DNA from: Przewalskia tangutica
Lineage: Eukaryota > Streptophyta > Magnoliopsida > Solanales > Solanaceae
Reading direction: 5' to 3'
NCBI GenBank assembly: GCA_029844215.1
Contig: CM056734.1
Coordinates: 12,410,501 to 12,474,500, forward strand
Length of the DNA: 64,000 nucleotides
This document shows positions 1 to 11,736 of this stretch, piece after piece. The position numbers and the translations under genes were made by a program. Below the pieces are notes generated by a model. That model searched no databases, was not told the origin of the DNA, and worked only from the letters and a program-made list of their open reading frames with translations. Each line of letters opens with the position of its first letter. Position 1 is the first letter of the stretch.

Positions 1-223
1 CTGTGACCGTGGGAAGAATATAGTCCCCCAAACTTCTCTCTGCTGGGACCTGTATTGGCTCCCCTGCATTCTCAGGAACCTCATTGTCTGCCTCATTCTG
101 ATTTGGTTCGTTGTTCATGGTCACTGACTCGGATATCCTTTTGTTGCGCCTGTATTGTTTGCAGGTTTTCTCAATTTCAGGATTGAAGGGAACAAGTGTA
201 TCTGCTCCTCTCCTTCTTCGCAT
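1..223 (-). CDS. Gag N-terminus of an Athila-type Ty3/gypsy retrotransposon (partial)
   Basis: An open frame starts at the ATG at 223-221 and runs off the left edge without a stop, giving 74 codons. The protein begins MRRRRGADTLVPFNPEIE and later reads AERSLGDYILPTVT. The last block resembles the start of Athila Gag, where a short 'R-x-(L/M)-x-(D/E)-Y-(I/L)-x-P' motif precedes the capsid region. Position supports the call more strongly than similarity: it lies directly downstream, on the same strand, of an LTR and a primer-binding site of the tRNA-Asp type. Gag would form the cytoplasmic virus-like particle of the element. Whether the full frame is intact cannot be seen. The identification rests mainly on the LTR and PBS context. 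Confidence 0.6.
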   Translation of the reverse strand, partial: MRRRRGADTLVPFNPEIEKTCKQYRRNKRISESVTMNNEPNQNEADNEVPENAGEPIQVPAERSLGDYILPTVT

Positions 224-353
224 ACACTAGATTACTAAAACAGGTCAAAATCAACAAACAAATCAAGACACACGGTTCTGACAGTAAAAATTAAAATAAA
301 ATAAAGCCAAAGTAGAAATAAAAATAAATGATTCAATATTAGATGTACGCCAG

Positions 354-371
354 TCCCCGGCAATGGCGTCA
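354..371 (-). other. Retrotransposon primer-binding site, tRNA-Asp type
   Basis: On the minus strand this 18-mer reads TGACGCCATTGCCGGGGA. The usual Athila/gypsy tRNA-Asp site is TGGCGCCGTTGCCGGGGA, so 16 of 18 bases agree. It lies 6 bases past the inner end of the LTR at 378, as expected for the start of minus-strand DNA synthesis. The conserved TTTTTGRCGCC context is present. Confidence 0.8.
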
Positions 372-377
372 AAAACT

Positions 378-1633
378 TGTTAGTGATATTTCGAATGCTC
401 ACGCAAGCGTACGCATCGTTCACAAGTAATATAGTCTGTAAGACCGAATATCGTCCACAGATACTGGTTTCTAAGTACCGTTCATCTATTTTATGTTATA
501 TATTTGGCAATTGATATTTGATTGGGGGTTTTATTTAACTACTAGAATAATTGCAAGATTTAAACCATTAAAAAATATAATCAGTTATGAATGAATTAGG
601 GCGAAATCCTCGACTATCCACTTTATTCAATCCTTAACGCGACTAGAATGATTCTTCGTTAAGATAGCGATTAACTAGACTGTCTTATATTCTGGTTAGG
701 ACATATAATCACTCAACCCTAGTGCAGAACCCTTCTATATTTCTATGATATGATTTACCACATAGGAGGATTAATAACAGTAACCTATAATGCTACACAA
801 GTATCGGGGTACTTTCGTCCGCGGTTTTAACCTATGTCTAGTCAATTACAGCATATCCAAATCTCTCCTTTCGGCTTTTGATTCAAAATCATATAGGTTA
901 TGATAATTAGTGATCAATTAATTATCAAATAAATATTGACTAAATCTTAATCAAGTGAAGAAGAAATTAAACTATTGCATTAATTCATGAATAAAAGTTT
1001 CAAGCAATTCATAAGAAAAGCCCTAATAGAGTGTTTAGCTCCTAGCCATAGTCACACTAAGAACTAACACAATATTCATACATAAACTAAATTAAAAACG
1101 AAAGAAAGAAAATTACGTAGAACAAAGTCTCCAATTGTAGCTCCAAATCCGCCTTGTGTTGTGTTGTGTTGTAGAATGACCAACCTCCTTCATAGCATTA
1201 ATCCCTAGGGCTTAAATATCCTCTAATTTTCTTACCCTATGGACGATCGCCGCAGCCAATTTGCCTTCGGGCCGAAATTTCGGGTGTCGACGCGCGCGAT
1301 GCGAAACTCTGCGACTTCTCGGCCTGAAATGGCACCGCGGTACTGCCTAATGGCACCGCGGTGCTAAAAGTCCTGTGACTCCTCGGTAAATATGGCATCA
1401 CGGTTCTGCATAGTGGCACCGCGGTGCTGCCTTCTTTCGCTCTGAGTTGCCAACTTTCGTCCTTTTCGGCTCGGAGCACATTTTCTGCCAATTTTTCGTT
1501 CTTTTTTGCCTTTTTGCACCGCTGTGACTCAAAAGAAAGAAAAATAAACCTAATACTATACTAAACACAATAAAAACGAGTGAAATACCAACTAAAAAAT
1601 GACTCAAAAGGCGTATACAAAATACGTCTAACA
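378..1633 (-). mobile_element. 5' LTR of an Athila-type gypsy element
   Basis: The 1256-bp segment is bounded by TGTTAG at 378 and CTAACA at 1633, a matched inverted pair of LTR ends. On the minus strand it is followed by the PBS at 371-354 and a Gag frame, so it is the 5' LTR. The base just outside (1634 onward, ATGAT) should be one half of a 5-bp target duplication; the other half is outside the window. The 980-bp solo LTR at 49849-50828 is a related copy: stretches such as the 'gaccgaatatcgtccacag' block near 443 reappear in inverse orientation near 50740. The LTR holds an array of GC palindromes near 1330-1435. Confidence 0.82.
1330..1436. repeat. GC-palindrome array inside the Athila LTR
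   Basis: Within AT-rich LTR sequence the 12-bp palindrome GCACCGCGGTGC occurs perfectly near 1352 and 1423. Degenerate copies lie near 1331 (GCACCGCGGTAC) and 1393 (GCATCACGGTTC). Spacing is about 20 to 40 bp. Its role is unknown; candidates are a fold-back RNA structure or a methylation-rich element. Confidence 0.7.
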
Positions 1634-1956
1634 ATGATGAGAAACGATTATTTTTCGGTTGGACAGGTCGTAACAGTTGTAACCATGATGATTAGGGGTA
1701 ACCCAGAAATACATATGGAGTGGACCTAGATTGGAGCTTGTTGATTTGTATGGAGGGATGAATGGGGTAACATAGACATCCGAAAGTTCTTAAATTCTTA
1801 TAGGAAGGTTCCCGAAGATAGAGAACTTGAGTGGGAGACTTGTGTTTGAAAGACTTGTTGGGAAGAAATGTTTAAGAGATATGTTGCGATGGATAGAACG
1901 TAATGCCAAAAGGAGGGGGATAAAGGCGTGAGCAAGGAGGACACAAACCACGTTAT

Positions 1957-2292
1957 TTATGGTCCTAATTTTTCTTTCAGCTTTGCCATTTTGTGGAGAG
2001 GTGTGGGGACAAAAAAACCGAAAAACAAGGCCGTTTTTGGCGCAGAAAAGTTTGAATTGATTGTTATCAAATTTCCTCTCATTGTCATATTGAAAATATT
2101 TGATATTTTCAAATTGTGTCTTAATGAAGGAGTTGAATGAAGAAAAATATAATAGACTTGAGATTTATTTCCAATGGAAAAAGTCCACAGGAAGTTTGAA
2201 TAATCATCTAAAAATAACATATAGTATTGATGTCCGACTGTGCTTAAAATAAGAGAAGTCCATGAATCACTGTGTATTATATCAAAAGGCAT
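1957..2292 (-). pseudogene. Copia integrase fragment
   Basis: The translation opens with PFDIIHSDSWTS and continues with YYMLFLDDYSNFLWTFSIGNKSQ. In Copia integrases this is the first catalytic-core block: the Asp in 'HSD.W' is the first metal-binding residue and the 'LDDYS' stretch follows. The frame then loses similarity before the expected 'C.D.G.EF' block with the second Asp, so the catalytic triad is broken. It belongs to the same dead element as the Gag fragments at 3019-3927. Confidence 0.75.
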
Positions 2293-3018
2293 TAAAGTAC
2301 AGGTATATGAAGAATAAAATGGAAACTTGACATGTTTCCCAAAAACACAAGATTCACAAACAGGATGATAAGATACATGTTTGCAATCTATAAATTTATT
2401 TTTACGAAGGGAGCGTAAAACAGAGTCTTACGGATATCCTAATCTATTATGCCATAAAGATGAGGAAATAGATGTAAGAGATGACAGAGAGAAGGCTGGA
2501 TGATGGACGATGGTGGTAATAAGGTAAATGTCCTCAAGGCTATCACATCACATTATTCATATCCCTGTCATAAGGTCTTTTACAGAAATACCAAAAGGAT
2601 TAAATTCAAATGAAATATTATTATTGGTTGTGAAACGACGCACATAGATTAGATATTTGAAGTGTCGGGGCATAAAGGACATTTTTAAAGCTAATGGGGG
2701 GTGTTGTGGGGAGATTGATGATTGTCCACAACCTCGAATAGGAATGTCGTGTCTACTACCAATAATAATATGATGATTTAAATTGCTCGTATTGAAATAA
2801 GATGAGAGTACCTTGAGATGTCGTCATATGAGATGTGGTGCCAGTATCCATGTGCCAACTGTTGTCCGGAATATTGAGGGACATCGTGTTCATAGCCGCC
2901 TCAATATTCGTCGGGGCGTAGGTGGAAGGAGGAGAGATATATACAATGTATGCTTGTTGTGGACGTGCGTCGAGGCTGTTGGACTGGGGCTATTGGGTCG
3001 GCGGTGGCCCCCAAGAGG

Positions 3019-3927
3019 CTATCGGATTTGGGCACGGTGGAGCAGCCCAAGCCGGTTGGGCCCACGTAGCCCATGGTGAGTAGATGGCCAACGGTGTAGG
3101 TTATTGCCTCTGCGGGTTGCTGCCGGCAGTGGATGGCCCCTCCCGCCACAGCTGCTGCTCCGCCACGATGGTTGTGGGCTTTGCCAGAGTTTCGCCCTTT
3201 GTGGTGATTTTGGGAAGGCCCGTGTTTCGGGTTGCCGTTTTTGTGAATCAGGAAATAGGTCCCTGCTTGCGATGAAGGGGCCACCGGTAGTGATTAGGGC
3301 GGCGTCGTTGGTGCTCGCATGAGCCGCGACCGGTTTTTCTGGTTTCTTCAAGAATGAGTCTCGAACGAGCCTTATAGAATGAAGGTAATGGCGTGCATTG
3401 TTGTAGGATGGTAGCGACGCCTTCATAAGTTTCATTCAAACACGCAATAAGTTGCATCTGCACCGACGTTGAAGAGTTGATCGACAATCATTTTAAGTTC
3501 CTGACAATAAGCCGACACATTTGAAAAATCGTCCTGCTAAATGTCTTTAAATTGATTTTCCAGGTACAAGGCACGTTGTGTCTTAATTATCCTGAAAAAT
3601 ACTTTGCAAGCGCTCTCACGTTTGTCGGGCAGTGTCGTCGGTTTCAATGATTGTATGCAATATATCGTTCGAGATCGTACCGTAGATCCATTCTAGGACA
3701 ACCGCATCTAAGCGGGACCAAATGTCATCATCAGAAACATCAAGGTGTTCCAGGGGCTTTGATTTAGGAGGGATGATCTGGTCGATGATTTTGTACATAC
3801 GATAATGAATCTTAATTAATTCTACCAAAGATGAATACTGACCCTTTTCCATCTCAAGAGTTATGAGAATGAATTTCTTGATGTGGTTAACTGCAAGAGC
3901 AGAATGAAATTTAGGTTGGTCAGCCAT
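3019..3927 (-). pseudogene. Copia Gag fragments (retrotransposon Gag/UBN2 type)
   Basis: Gag sequence is spread over several frames. Around 3927-3616 it reads HSALAVNHIKKFILITLEME, similar to the Gag N-terminus that binds the element's own RNA. At 3487-3330 it reads CLNETYEGVATILQQCTPLP and then FYKARSRLILEE, which closely resembles the 'L.E.Y..V.T.I.Q..PLP.F..ARS.L.LEE' block of plant Copia Gag. The stretch to 3019 is rich in His, Arg and Gly, as in the linker before the zinc knuckle, but no clean CCHC motif remains. Frameshifts separate the pieces. Confidence 0.68.
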
Positions 3928-4056
3928 TGAAAAGTTTGGGGAAGAGGAGAGGGAGGAATCGACCGAGAGGAGGTAGGAGAAAGTTTAGGGAGGGCGGCTG
4001 CCGAGGGTTGGGGCGGCCGAGAGGTTAGGAAGATAATTTTAGGTTTTGGCATGAAT

Positions 4057-5000
4057 GAATATGTTCCCTACTTTTCATTGATCATTATGTACAATATATA
4101 TAGTGTTACATAATTATCTACTCATTTATAAACTAGGTAACTAATCTTTTTAATTATAATTAGATTATACTTCTTAATTATAATTGGACTATAATTTTAT
4201 GATGTAAAATATTCTATGAGGAATAAATTCAAACAAGAGAAAAATCAAGAACCTTTTCCCAAACAGTACAGCTATTTGTTAACTTTAGAAGTGAGAATGA
4301 AAGAGATGAGTATTTTACACCTGTCTATATTCCAATCCCACCAACCAATCTCTGATGATTGATGATTGCTGAATCATGGGGTTGGTCATTGGTGTAGTGC
4401 CAACCAGATGTTATTCATATACTTGGCATTATCTGGTATTGTTATTGGACTAAGATGGACTTATAGCCAACTCTTATGTACAGTGAGCATTCTTATAGCC
4501 GATTCTAGTTTGTTTGGGATTGTGACTAAGTTTTGTCTATTATTGTTGTATTTGGCATTTATCTAGATATTACAAATATAACCCTCTGGTCTTCTATTAG
4601 TTGTAACTATATGCACATTATTTTTATTCAAGGGTGAGTGGGAGAACCAGGTATTAGAACTTATCTATTGAACTGCAAACAATTGTACTTTATAGAGGAT
4701 TTTTCTCAAGGACAGCTCTTTAAAATGCTAAAAACTGTAATGGTGTACAAAAGTATTATTCTTTCCTTCTATAATGATTTACAAATGATTACAGAGTTAC
4801 AACAATTGGGCACAATAAATTTACCAATGAAACTGAAAACAAAATAAGACCAATTTTGACCAATACAACAATTTTGTCAACAGGATGCCTCCATTCAGCA
4901 TTATGCCAGAACAAGAACTCGATTAATAAAGCCTTCACCTATACCTTTTTCTTGACTCTCGAATAAATATCTCAAAATATTATAATTTCATGTACATTGT
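4057..5000. other. Intergenic, AT-rich; no gene seen
   Basis: This lies between the 5' end of the decayed Copia element and the stop of the kinesin-light-chain-related gene. The part nearest 5000 is probably 3' UTR of that gene. Short open frames here have no recognisable motif. The first 300 bp may be a decayed LTR. Confidence 0.4.
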
Positions 5001-7415
5001 TCATAATCTTACTATAATCGCATCATTATTTATAGTATTAGGACGGTGATTAGCATCGAGTAGATTCTTGAGTGATCTGGCTTTTATATTCCGAACCCTA
5101 CCAGCCTCCTTCAGTAACTCGGCCAATCTCTTCTTTTCATCATCAACGTCTGGATTTGCTGTCCCTAGCTTTTCCTCTCTCACCCCAACAATATATTCCA
5201 GTATTTCAATAGCTTCATCCAACCTGCAAAGAGCACCATGTAGTTGGAAAAAGAGACATGCATTACAGAATCATGATTCATAACAAAGAACAGACTTTTG
5301 TGTTGCCAGTACATACTTCATAAACAGCAGAAAAAGTTCAAATGAATTTCAGATAAAACAAAATAAGTCAAATGTACAAGTTCTCAAGAGCATAGCAAAT
5401 CACACCAGGTAAATAACAAAGTAAATAGGTGCTACTATAAAGGAATGGCAAAGTTAGTAGAAGTAGCAATTAGCGTACCTGCCAACAGCGTCATATGTGC
5501 CAGCAAGATTGCTGTATACTCCCAACGTCTCAGGGTGATAGGGTCCATATTCTTGCTCCAGAATGCCTTTTGCTTCTTCAAACAACTCGACTGCCTCATT
5601 TATCGCATAACGCTGTACACAAGCAAGCCCCATTTGGTTAAGGGCGACCCCGAAGAAGGCTGACTTCTTCTCTCCACTTGCTCTGAGCTTTGAAATTGCA
5701 CTTTTAAAGGAGTTATAAGCTTCAGAATATTTTCCTAACAAATAATAGATCACCCCCATTTGGGCTTCGATTCCCGCTATGGTATTCTGCTGCCCAGGGG
5801 CATTATTGTAAATCTTTAGTGCTTTCTGCAGCAGCTTGAGTGCCTGATCAAGCTCATTCATCGACTCATATATAGCAGAAACATCAGTAAAACCACTAGC
5901 AATCTCCTCTGGAGCAATCCCAGGTACGGGCTTTCCGTATATTCTGAGGGCATTCTCACAGTATGATTTTGAGTCCCTTAGCTTTCCTGTCCTGTTGTAC
6001 AAGTCAGCTAAACGGACAAAAACAGAAGCAACAGCTGGATGGTTTTCTCCTTTGCTAGACTTGAGAGCTGTGAGTGCTTTTTGGTAAGCAAAAATGGCTT
6101 CGTCATACCTGTTCAGAGACAAATATGTGTCACCAATGCTACAATCAACAGACGCCACCTCGGATTCCTGTCCATTGGCTACCATGGCCATACTGGCCAG
6201 AACAAGATGCTCGAGAGCAAACTCATGGTCTCCCTTTGACTCACAAATTAGTCCCATCAGCCTCCTGTCTGCTGCTTCCTCTAGTGAAGGCGGTGAACCA
6301 TTTTCTTTATGTATGTTAAGAGCCATCTCACAAAGCTTCTCAGCTTCATCAAACTGCAAAGCCTGAACATGAGCCTCAGCAAGATATCGACAGGTCTCAC
6401 CAACTCTGGGGTCATTATCTCCCAACACTTGTCTTTGGATTTCCAGACCGGTGGTGTAAGAAACAATCGGGTTCTCAAGTTGGCCCAACATTGCATAAGT
6501 ATCACCCAATTGCATATAACCAGCAAATTTGGCAAGGGCGTGTTCTTGTCCTTCTTCAACCACCGGAATTTCCAACGAGTGCTCTATCAGTGGAATGGCA
6601 TCGTCGTACTGGCCCAAATTGCAGTATATTGCTGCAGTTACATGCAGACACATGACCACATCCAAACTAGGCTTTCCATTGGCACATTTCTCAAATGACT
6701 TTGCTGCTCGATGAGCCAATTCAAGAGCTTTATGGGAATTATCCCCAGAAGATATCAAGTCCCTTGCTTGCTTAAGCAGGAAGGGACCAAGGTCAGGATT
6801 GTCTAAACCTGTATCCAATGAGTCCTCAGTTCCATTCTTCAATTTTGATCCTGAAGCAGGCGAATTCTTCTGCCTACTCCTAACTGCCTTCTTAGTATTA
6901 TTTCCATATTTCTTATCAATGGAGGGTTTCCTCCCCTTTGGATTTGGTTTTCCTGAAGTTTCCGGTTCCAACTCCAACCGAGAGGGCGTCTTGGGCTGAG
7001 CTGAAGAAGGGGTATTTGGGGAATTATCCAACTTCACATCAGAAGAAGTTTCCTTCTTAGAGTCGGAAGAATCTTCAGTCTCCGGCTTTTGCACCTCTTC
7101 ATCCTCCTCAATTATCTCCACTTCCCTCATTTCTCCTCCCACGAGATGGCGAAGCTCCGAGTCAATCCTCGATTCATCGGCGTCTGAGCCATAACTAGCC
7201 CTTGATGGAGATTGATCAGAGCTTTGCATCTGACAAACATTCTCATAAAGTTCCTCAATAGAGGGCTCAACCACCCCATCACCTGCATGCTCAGTTCCTC
7301 CCTTGGGTGATTCATTAACAACCTCATTCTCTTTACAAGGTGTAGAATTCCCATTTTCCTTCAATTCTTTAACCTCAATTTCTTCATGAATTTCATCCAT
7401 AACAACTCCAGGCAT
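5001..7415 (-). CDS. KLCR: Kinesin light chain-related TPR protein (KLCR/CMU family)
   Basis: Two coding exons: 7415-5479 and 5223-5001, joined by GT-AG junctions that complete an Arg codon (YDAVGR, then LDEAIE). The product is about 719 residues. I chose the ATG at 7415 (MPGVVMDEIHEE), which follows the 5' UTR splice acceptor at 7458; an in-frame ATG lies six codons further in. Residues 1 to about 205 are acidic, Ser/Pro/Lys-rich and probably disordered. From about 205 to 690 there are repeated TPR-type helices, for example KALELAHRAAKSFEKCANGK, ELDQALKLLQKALKIYNNAP and LDEAIEILEYIVGVREEKLG. Arabidopsis KLCR/CMU proteins are 600-670 residues with the same plan and help hold cellulose-synthase-linked microtubules at the cell cortex. 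Here that role is inferred from family membership. No breaks are seen. Which of KLCR1-3 it matches cannot be settled by eye. Confidence 0.9.
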
Positions 7416-7458
7416 CTTCCACAACACAAAAATAAACAAAGCACCTCCAATAAATTAC

Positions 7459-7733
7459 CTGCAAATACAAGCTCTTTTTAGGTCAATTGTAAAGCAGATC
7501 CATCCCAAGCATCATGTTCTGTGACATGCCACAAACAAGTTGACCTTTCAATATGGATAAAAATTTGATCTTTTTAACAGATCTTAACCTACTGCTAAAT
7601 CAAGAATGAACTAAAACAAACCATTAAAAGAGCAAGGACCCAATAGTAATCACATATGAATGGAACAGAACACAAGTTGACTAGTAACAGTAATGCAAAA
7701 AAATAACAGAGAATTGAAGTGAAAGAGTCATAC
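7459..7733 (-). other. Intron in the 5' UTR of the KLCR gene
   Basis: On the minus strand a donor AATAAG|GTATGA sits at 7734/7733 and an acceptor TTTGCAG|GTAATT at 7459/7458, 43 bases upstream of the chosen ATG. The 275-bp AT-rich interval fits a plant leader intron. The first noncoding exon would begin somewhere upstream of 7734; the transcription start is not visible. Confidence 0.6.
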
Positions 7734-7859
7734 CTTATTAGAAAGAACCCATTAGTAAAGACGAAGTGCAGAAAGTTATATAGACTGTGTAAAGGAAAAT
7801 AAAAAATGTATTGGTGGGTCTGGAATCACAGTGTTTGATGAAGAGGATAGAAAAAGACG

Positions 7860-9850
7860 GAATTTTTGGAGTTTAAATAAAAGTGTGAGGACATAGATGG
7901 AATTAAATGAAAGAATTGGGGGTGAATTATTAAAATTAAGGTTAAAGTTGCAGAGGTGGAATGTCAGAAGAAAGGACTTCTCCCCAAACTTTGGCCTACT
8001 GGCTACTAATCCCGATCTAGTCTTTCGTCTATCTGGGTTCTTGACACGTGGCAGTACATACATTTACATGTGCTGAGTTAATTGGCCGATTTACCCCTTC
8101 AATTTTAAAAACTAAAACTATTACTATCGCATGGTACAAATATTAATCATTTTGATAAATAATTTATGTGATTTTTTTTTGGTATTTTAGAAAAATAAGG
8201 AGTATTTATAAGGTTTTCAAATTCACCCTTATTGCTAGAGGAGGATATCAAGATTTAAAGTTCTTGAATTTCTATATTAATTTTAAATTAATATATAATA
8301 ATAATTGGCTTCGCAATTAAATATTTATAGATATATAATAATTTTTTAATTACATATACATGGTTTGTGCAAAATTATTGGGTTCTCGTGAATATGTAAA
8401 TACGGTTTTAGATCCACCACTTGCTTCTTGCTCCAATTAGTAACATGGTTGTTAAATAAGATATTCAAGACTAAAAACGTAATTGAATGAATAATTTAAT
8501 GGTTAGTGCTGTAATTATTTTTGTTTACATATGTCTGTAAAAAAAATTAAAACGGATAATAAAAAGGGTGGTAGTATTGCATAAAAACTTTATACTAGTA
8601 AAGAATTATCAAGTTGCCTGGCCCTGTATGATCCAATATAGATAGTTGGAAGCAGTCATAAGAACTGGTGTAAGAATTAATACTCTGATACACCTTTATA
8701 TGACACTTTAAAAGGGGTAATAAGTAATTTCCTCGTCTGAAGAACAACTTGCCATTTTCTTCTTTTTTTCGTTTTTCTCTTTTCATTTTTGAGTTCAAAT
8801 GTTGCATGTCATGATAAAATAGAGTAGGGTTTGAGAAGTAGCTTCTAAGTTTGTCTTAGATTTGCATGTTGATCTTGTCTTGGAAACCTGTTAATCTTAG
8901 GTGGTTATGAAGCATTATTTCTTATATATATATATATAATCATGGTGTTCAATCAATCTGTACATCTCAATTAATTTTACGAAACTTAATATTTTCCATC
9001 AGTATATCCAACAAAAATTGACCATATAAGAGATCTCTCAATATTTTTGCCTCAACTATCAATTCACTTTTTTTTCCCCTTTGATTTCTATCGGTTGTAA
9101 ATTGTAATAGCCATCTTGCTAACAATTTTCTCTAATTTCAAGTATTAATCGTTTTGATATACTGATTTATTTCGAAGTATTTGACGTCTTAGAAAAGTAA
9201 AAAGTTTCCAGTATAATATCTCCCCTTATTAATTATTTTTTTGGTAATTAATATTCCCTTAAAGTTCTAAGGAAACAAAATGAGTTCAGACAAGGTCATA
9301 TATAAATGATTTTTTAGCCTTTTAAATTTGATTCAAAATAAGTTATTTGATCATTAATTATGTTTTTATATTTTTCCATGCACAAATTAACGAGGACAGA
9401 TAAAAGGATCTTTTAATCAAATAACCCTTTTATTAGTATTATTAGATGACTTTCTTAATGGTGTGTCAAATTCTTAAAAATCACTTATATAGAAATAGGA
9501 GGAAATACTTTTTATGAATACAACTATTAGATATTTTTCTTATATAGCATGGAAAAATCTTAAAGTAGATGCTCCAACATGAACCATGTATAGTACACTT
9601 TCTCATGATAACATAGATCATTATAAACTTTACATTAATATTGATATAATGTTGCTTGGTTAAGAAACCGTAGTCATGTTTGTAGATGTTAAAATAATCA
9701 ATTCTTTGTTCCCACATTTGCAGCACTATTAGAACAAACTAATTTAAAAACAATAAGTATTATAAGTACTAGAATTTGGCTTATTTTTCACTTGTGACTT
9801 TGTGTTCTTAATTACCATGGGCATTTAATGGAACGCAATATCTCACATGA
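7860..9850. other. Intergenic AT-rich DNA; KLCR promoter side
   Basis: No gene is visible. The first few hundred bases upstream of 7800 should hold the promoter of the minus-strand KLCR gene. An ACACGTGGCA at 8044-8053 contains a CACGTG G-box, a common plant promoter motif, but function is unproven. A (TA)n run lies near 8922-8938. Confidence 0.4.
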
Positions 9851-9854
9851 AAGC

Positions 9855-10133
9855 TGTTGAGATTATTCATAAATGTACACAAGTGCTCACATATGATGAT
9901 TATTGTAATTAGAGATAGTTAGTATTAGTTAAAGGAGGTTAGAAGATATTTTAGTTAGTTGAAGATATTTTAGTTAGTTGAATATTTTGGTCATTTCCCA
10001 TGTATAGTATAAATACATGTAAAATACTGATATTGCACAATTAATTCACATTTTCCTGGTTCTAGATTTTTTCCTCGCCCATCAGTTTTCTCTTCAACTG
10101 TTTTTCACCTTTCTTTCAACTACATCGTCAACA
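9855..10133 (+). repeat. Possible small solo LTR
   Basis: The 279-bp interval starts TGTTGAGATT and ends TCGTCAACA, a matched TGTTGA...TCAACA pair. Inside is GTATAGTATAAATACATG, which resembles an LTR TATA region, and a tandem GATATTTTAGTTAGTTGA duplication near 9945. The flanking 5-mers (AAAGC and ATGGC) match at only three positions, so insertion is not proven. Confidence 0.3.
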
Positions 10134-10775
10134 ATGGCGATGTAGTGTTCTCTTGAAAATCACATGTGTTTCATCAGCCAACATCTAACATTATGCAGTA
10201 CAGAATCATGTCTCGTGAAAGTATAAAGAAAACATATTATTCAATGTTGGTAAAATCTAACACCCCACGGCCAAGTATTAACTAGTACAAAAAAGTGAGG
10301 CATAATTTATGTATAATAAAGTTAAGCTTCGCTGTATTAATAATTGCTAAAATCGAGTTAATTTTAAAAGTCATGATAATGGTGGTTAGTGAGTTTAGCT
10401 GTGCACGGGGCCGGGCTGGACTGATAGGCATCCGATGATAATTTGTACTTTTCTCTAATCTATAACATTATTTTATATAATTAATCAAAAAGGATGATTC
10501 CCCCATCTAGTGGGAATAAATTAATAATGATGAGTATCTATGATTTGTAAAGATCAATAAGAAAGGGTTACTTTGTTTGATATATTCCATTAATGGTCAA
10601 AAGCTGATCAATTCGTTAAGTACATAGTACTATTATTTTCCTTGCCGAGGAAAAAGAAAAAATAAGGAAAAAAAACTTTCTACTCGTACTCTTTAACTAT
10701 AAATAAAAGAATTGAAATCAACTACGAGCTTGGTGTTTAGTCCATTGCTAAATAGTTCATGGCTAACAGAAATTA

Positions 10776-11702
10776 TGTTGGAAATATTTATTAAACGTGA
10801 AATAAAGTAAATCCTATTAATTATGAATCGAATAATTGAGGCCCCGCACGTAGGAAACCTTGTTTCCACACACGTGCACATGTAGTGTCAAGGATCAAAA
10901 TTTTCTTAATGGAAGAGATATTGGTACGTATACGAATTGTTTGAGACGTAAGGTAATAGACGGTTATTGGCCAAATGACGAATGATTTCACGTTGGTAAA
11001 TGAAGGAAAAAATGTATAATGTGTAAAGATGAAATGAATCAGAAATCACCACGAAACCGAGAAGGACCGCGGCTCCTCCAAGTAAGGGCCGCGACGCTTG
11101 AAGGTCCGCGACTCTAATTGACGTTCCAGTTCCAGTGAGTTATCGAATCGGCGGTCGCGCCTCTCCGGCGGCCGCGGCTCCTCGACTATTTCAATCCGTT
11201 TGAGGTGAATTAAAAACTGATTCTTGGGCTGACTTTAGAGTATTTACTCTCCATTATTTTGCTCATGAATTCAGTCATTACTTGGCTGAATTTTAACTCC
11301 AAATTCAAGGCATTAACATGGCATTCATGGCCATTACTTAGCCATTTGGAGGGTCATCATCTACACACTATAAAATGAGACACAAGGCTCATTTGGAAAC
11401 ACACTTGACATCTTACACTCAACAATTCTCTGAAATTGTCTTCCTCTCTTGCAATCACAAACACTCAAAGATCTTTCTTTCAAAGCAAACACTTGAGTTT
11501 CTTTTGCTCATTTGTTTGATTGTTGTTTTATCTTGGGAGATAAGTTGTCATTACAACCGTTGAAAGGATATACGGGGCCATATTATCTTAAGGATAGATC
11601 AAGAATTTGGTCGACTCAGTAAGTCCTCATATTTGATCATTTCCAGATTTCTAACAAATAGTTGTTGTTGTTATTTTCCCGTTCTACACATTACTACTAA
11701 CA
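10776..11702 (+). repeat. 5' LTR of the Copia element
   Basis: Starts TGTTGGAAATATTTATTAAA and ends ATTACTACTAACA. It is alignable nearly end to end with 17014-18000. TATAAAATGAGACACAAG near 11370 is a candidate TATA box with R-region start, and the same sequence is present in the 3' LTR near 17668. A GC-rich patch with GGTCGCG/CCGCGGC motifs lies at about 11060-11185. Confidence 0.9.
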
Positions 11703-11736
11703 AGCTTAAGATAATATTGACTATTTCAACAACAAC

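Larger units (their letters stand above)
1634..4056 (-). mobile_element. Decayed Ty1/Copia element, truncated by the Athila insertion
   Basis: Reading from about 4056 down to 1634 gives, in Copia order, Gag (about 3927-3019), a region too decayed to read, then the integrase core (2292-1957) and integrase C-terminal region (about 1930-1640, with phrases such as LRTFGCLCYP in one frame and YNCYDLSNRK near the end). The reading stops exactly at 1634, where the Athila LTR begins, so Athila inserted into this Copia. Reverse transcriptase and RNase H are absent here and may continue left of the window beyond the Athila element. Many stops and frame changes make it dead. No LTR of its own could be defined; AT-rich sequence from 4060 to about 4370 could be its 5' LTR. 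Confidence 0.72.

Noticed and set aside
2813..3322. Plus-strand frames over the decayed Copia gag
   Set aside because: They are antisense shadows of Gag sequence on the minus strand.
6039..6714. Several plus-strand frames antisense to the KLCR exon
   Set aside because: They mirror the TPR coding sequence and have no motif of their own.
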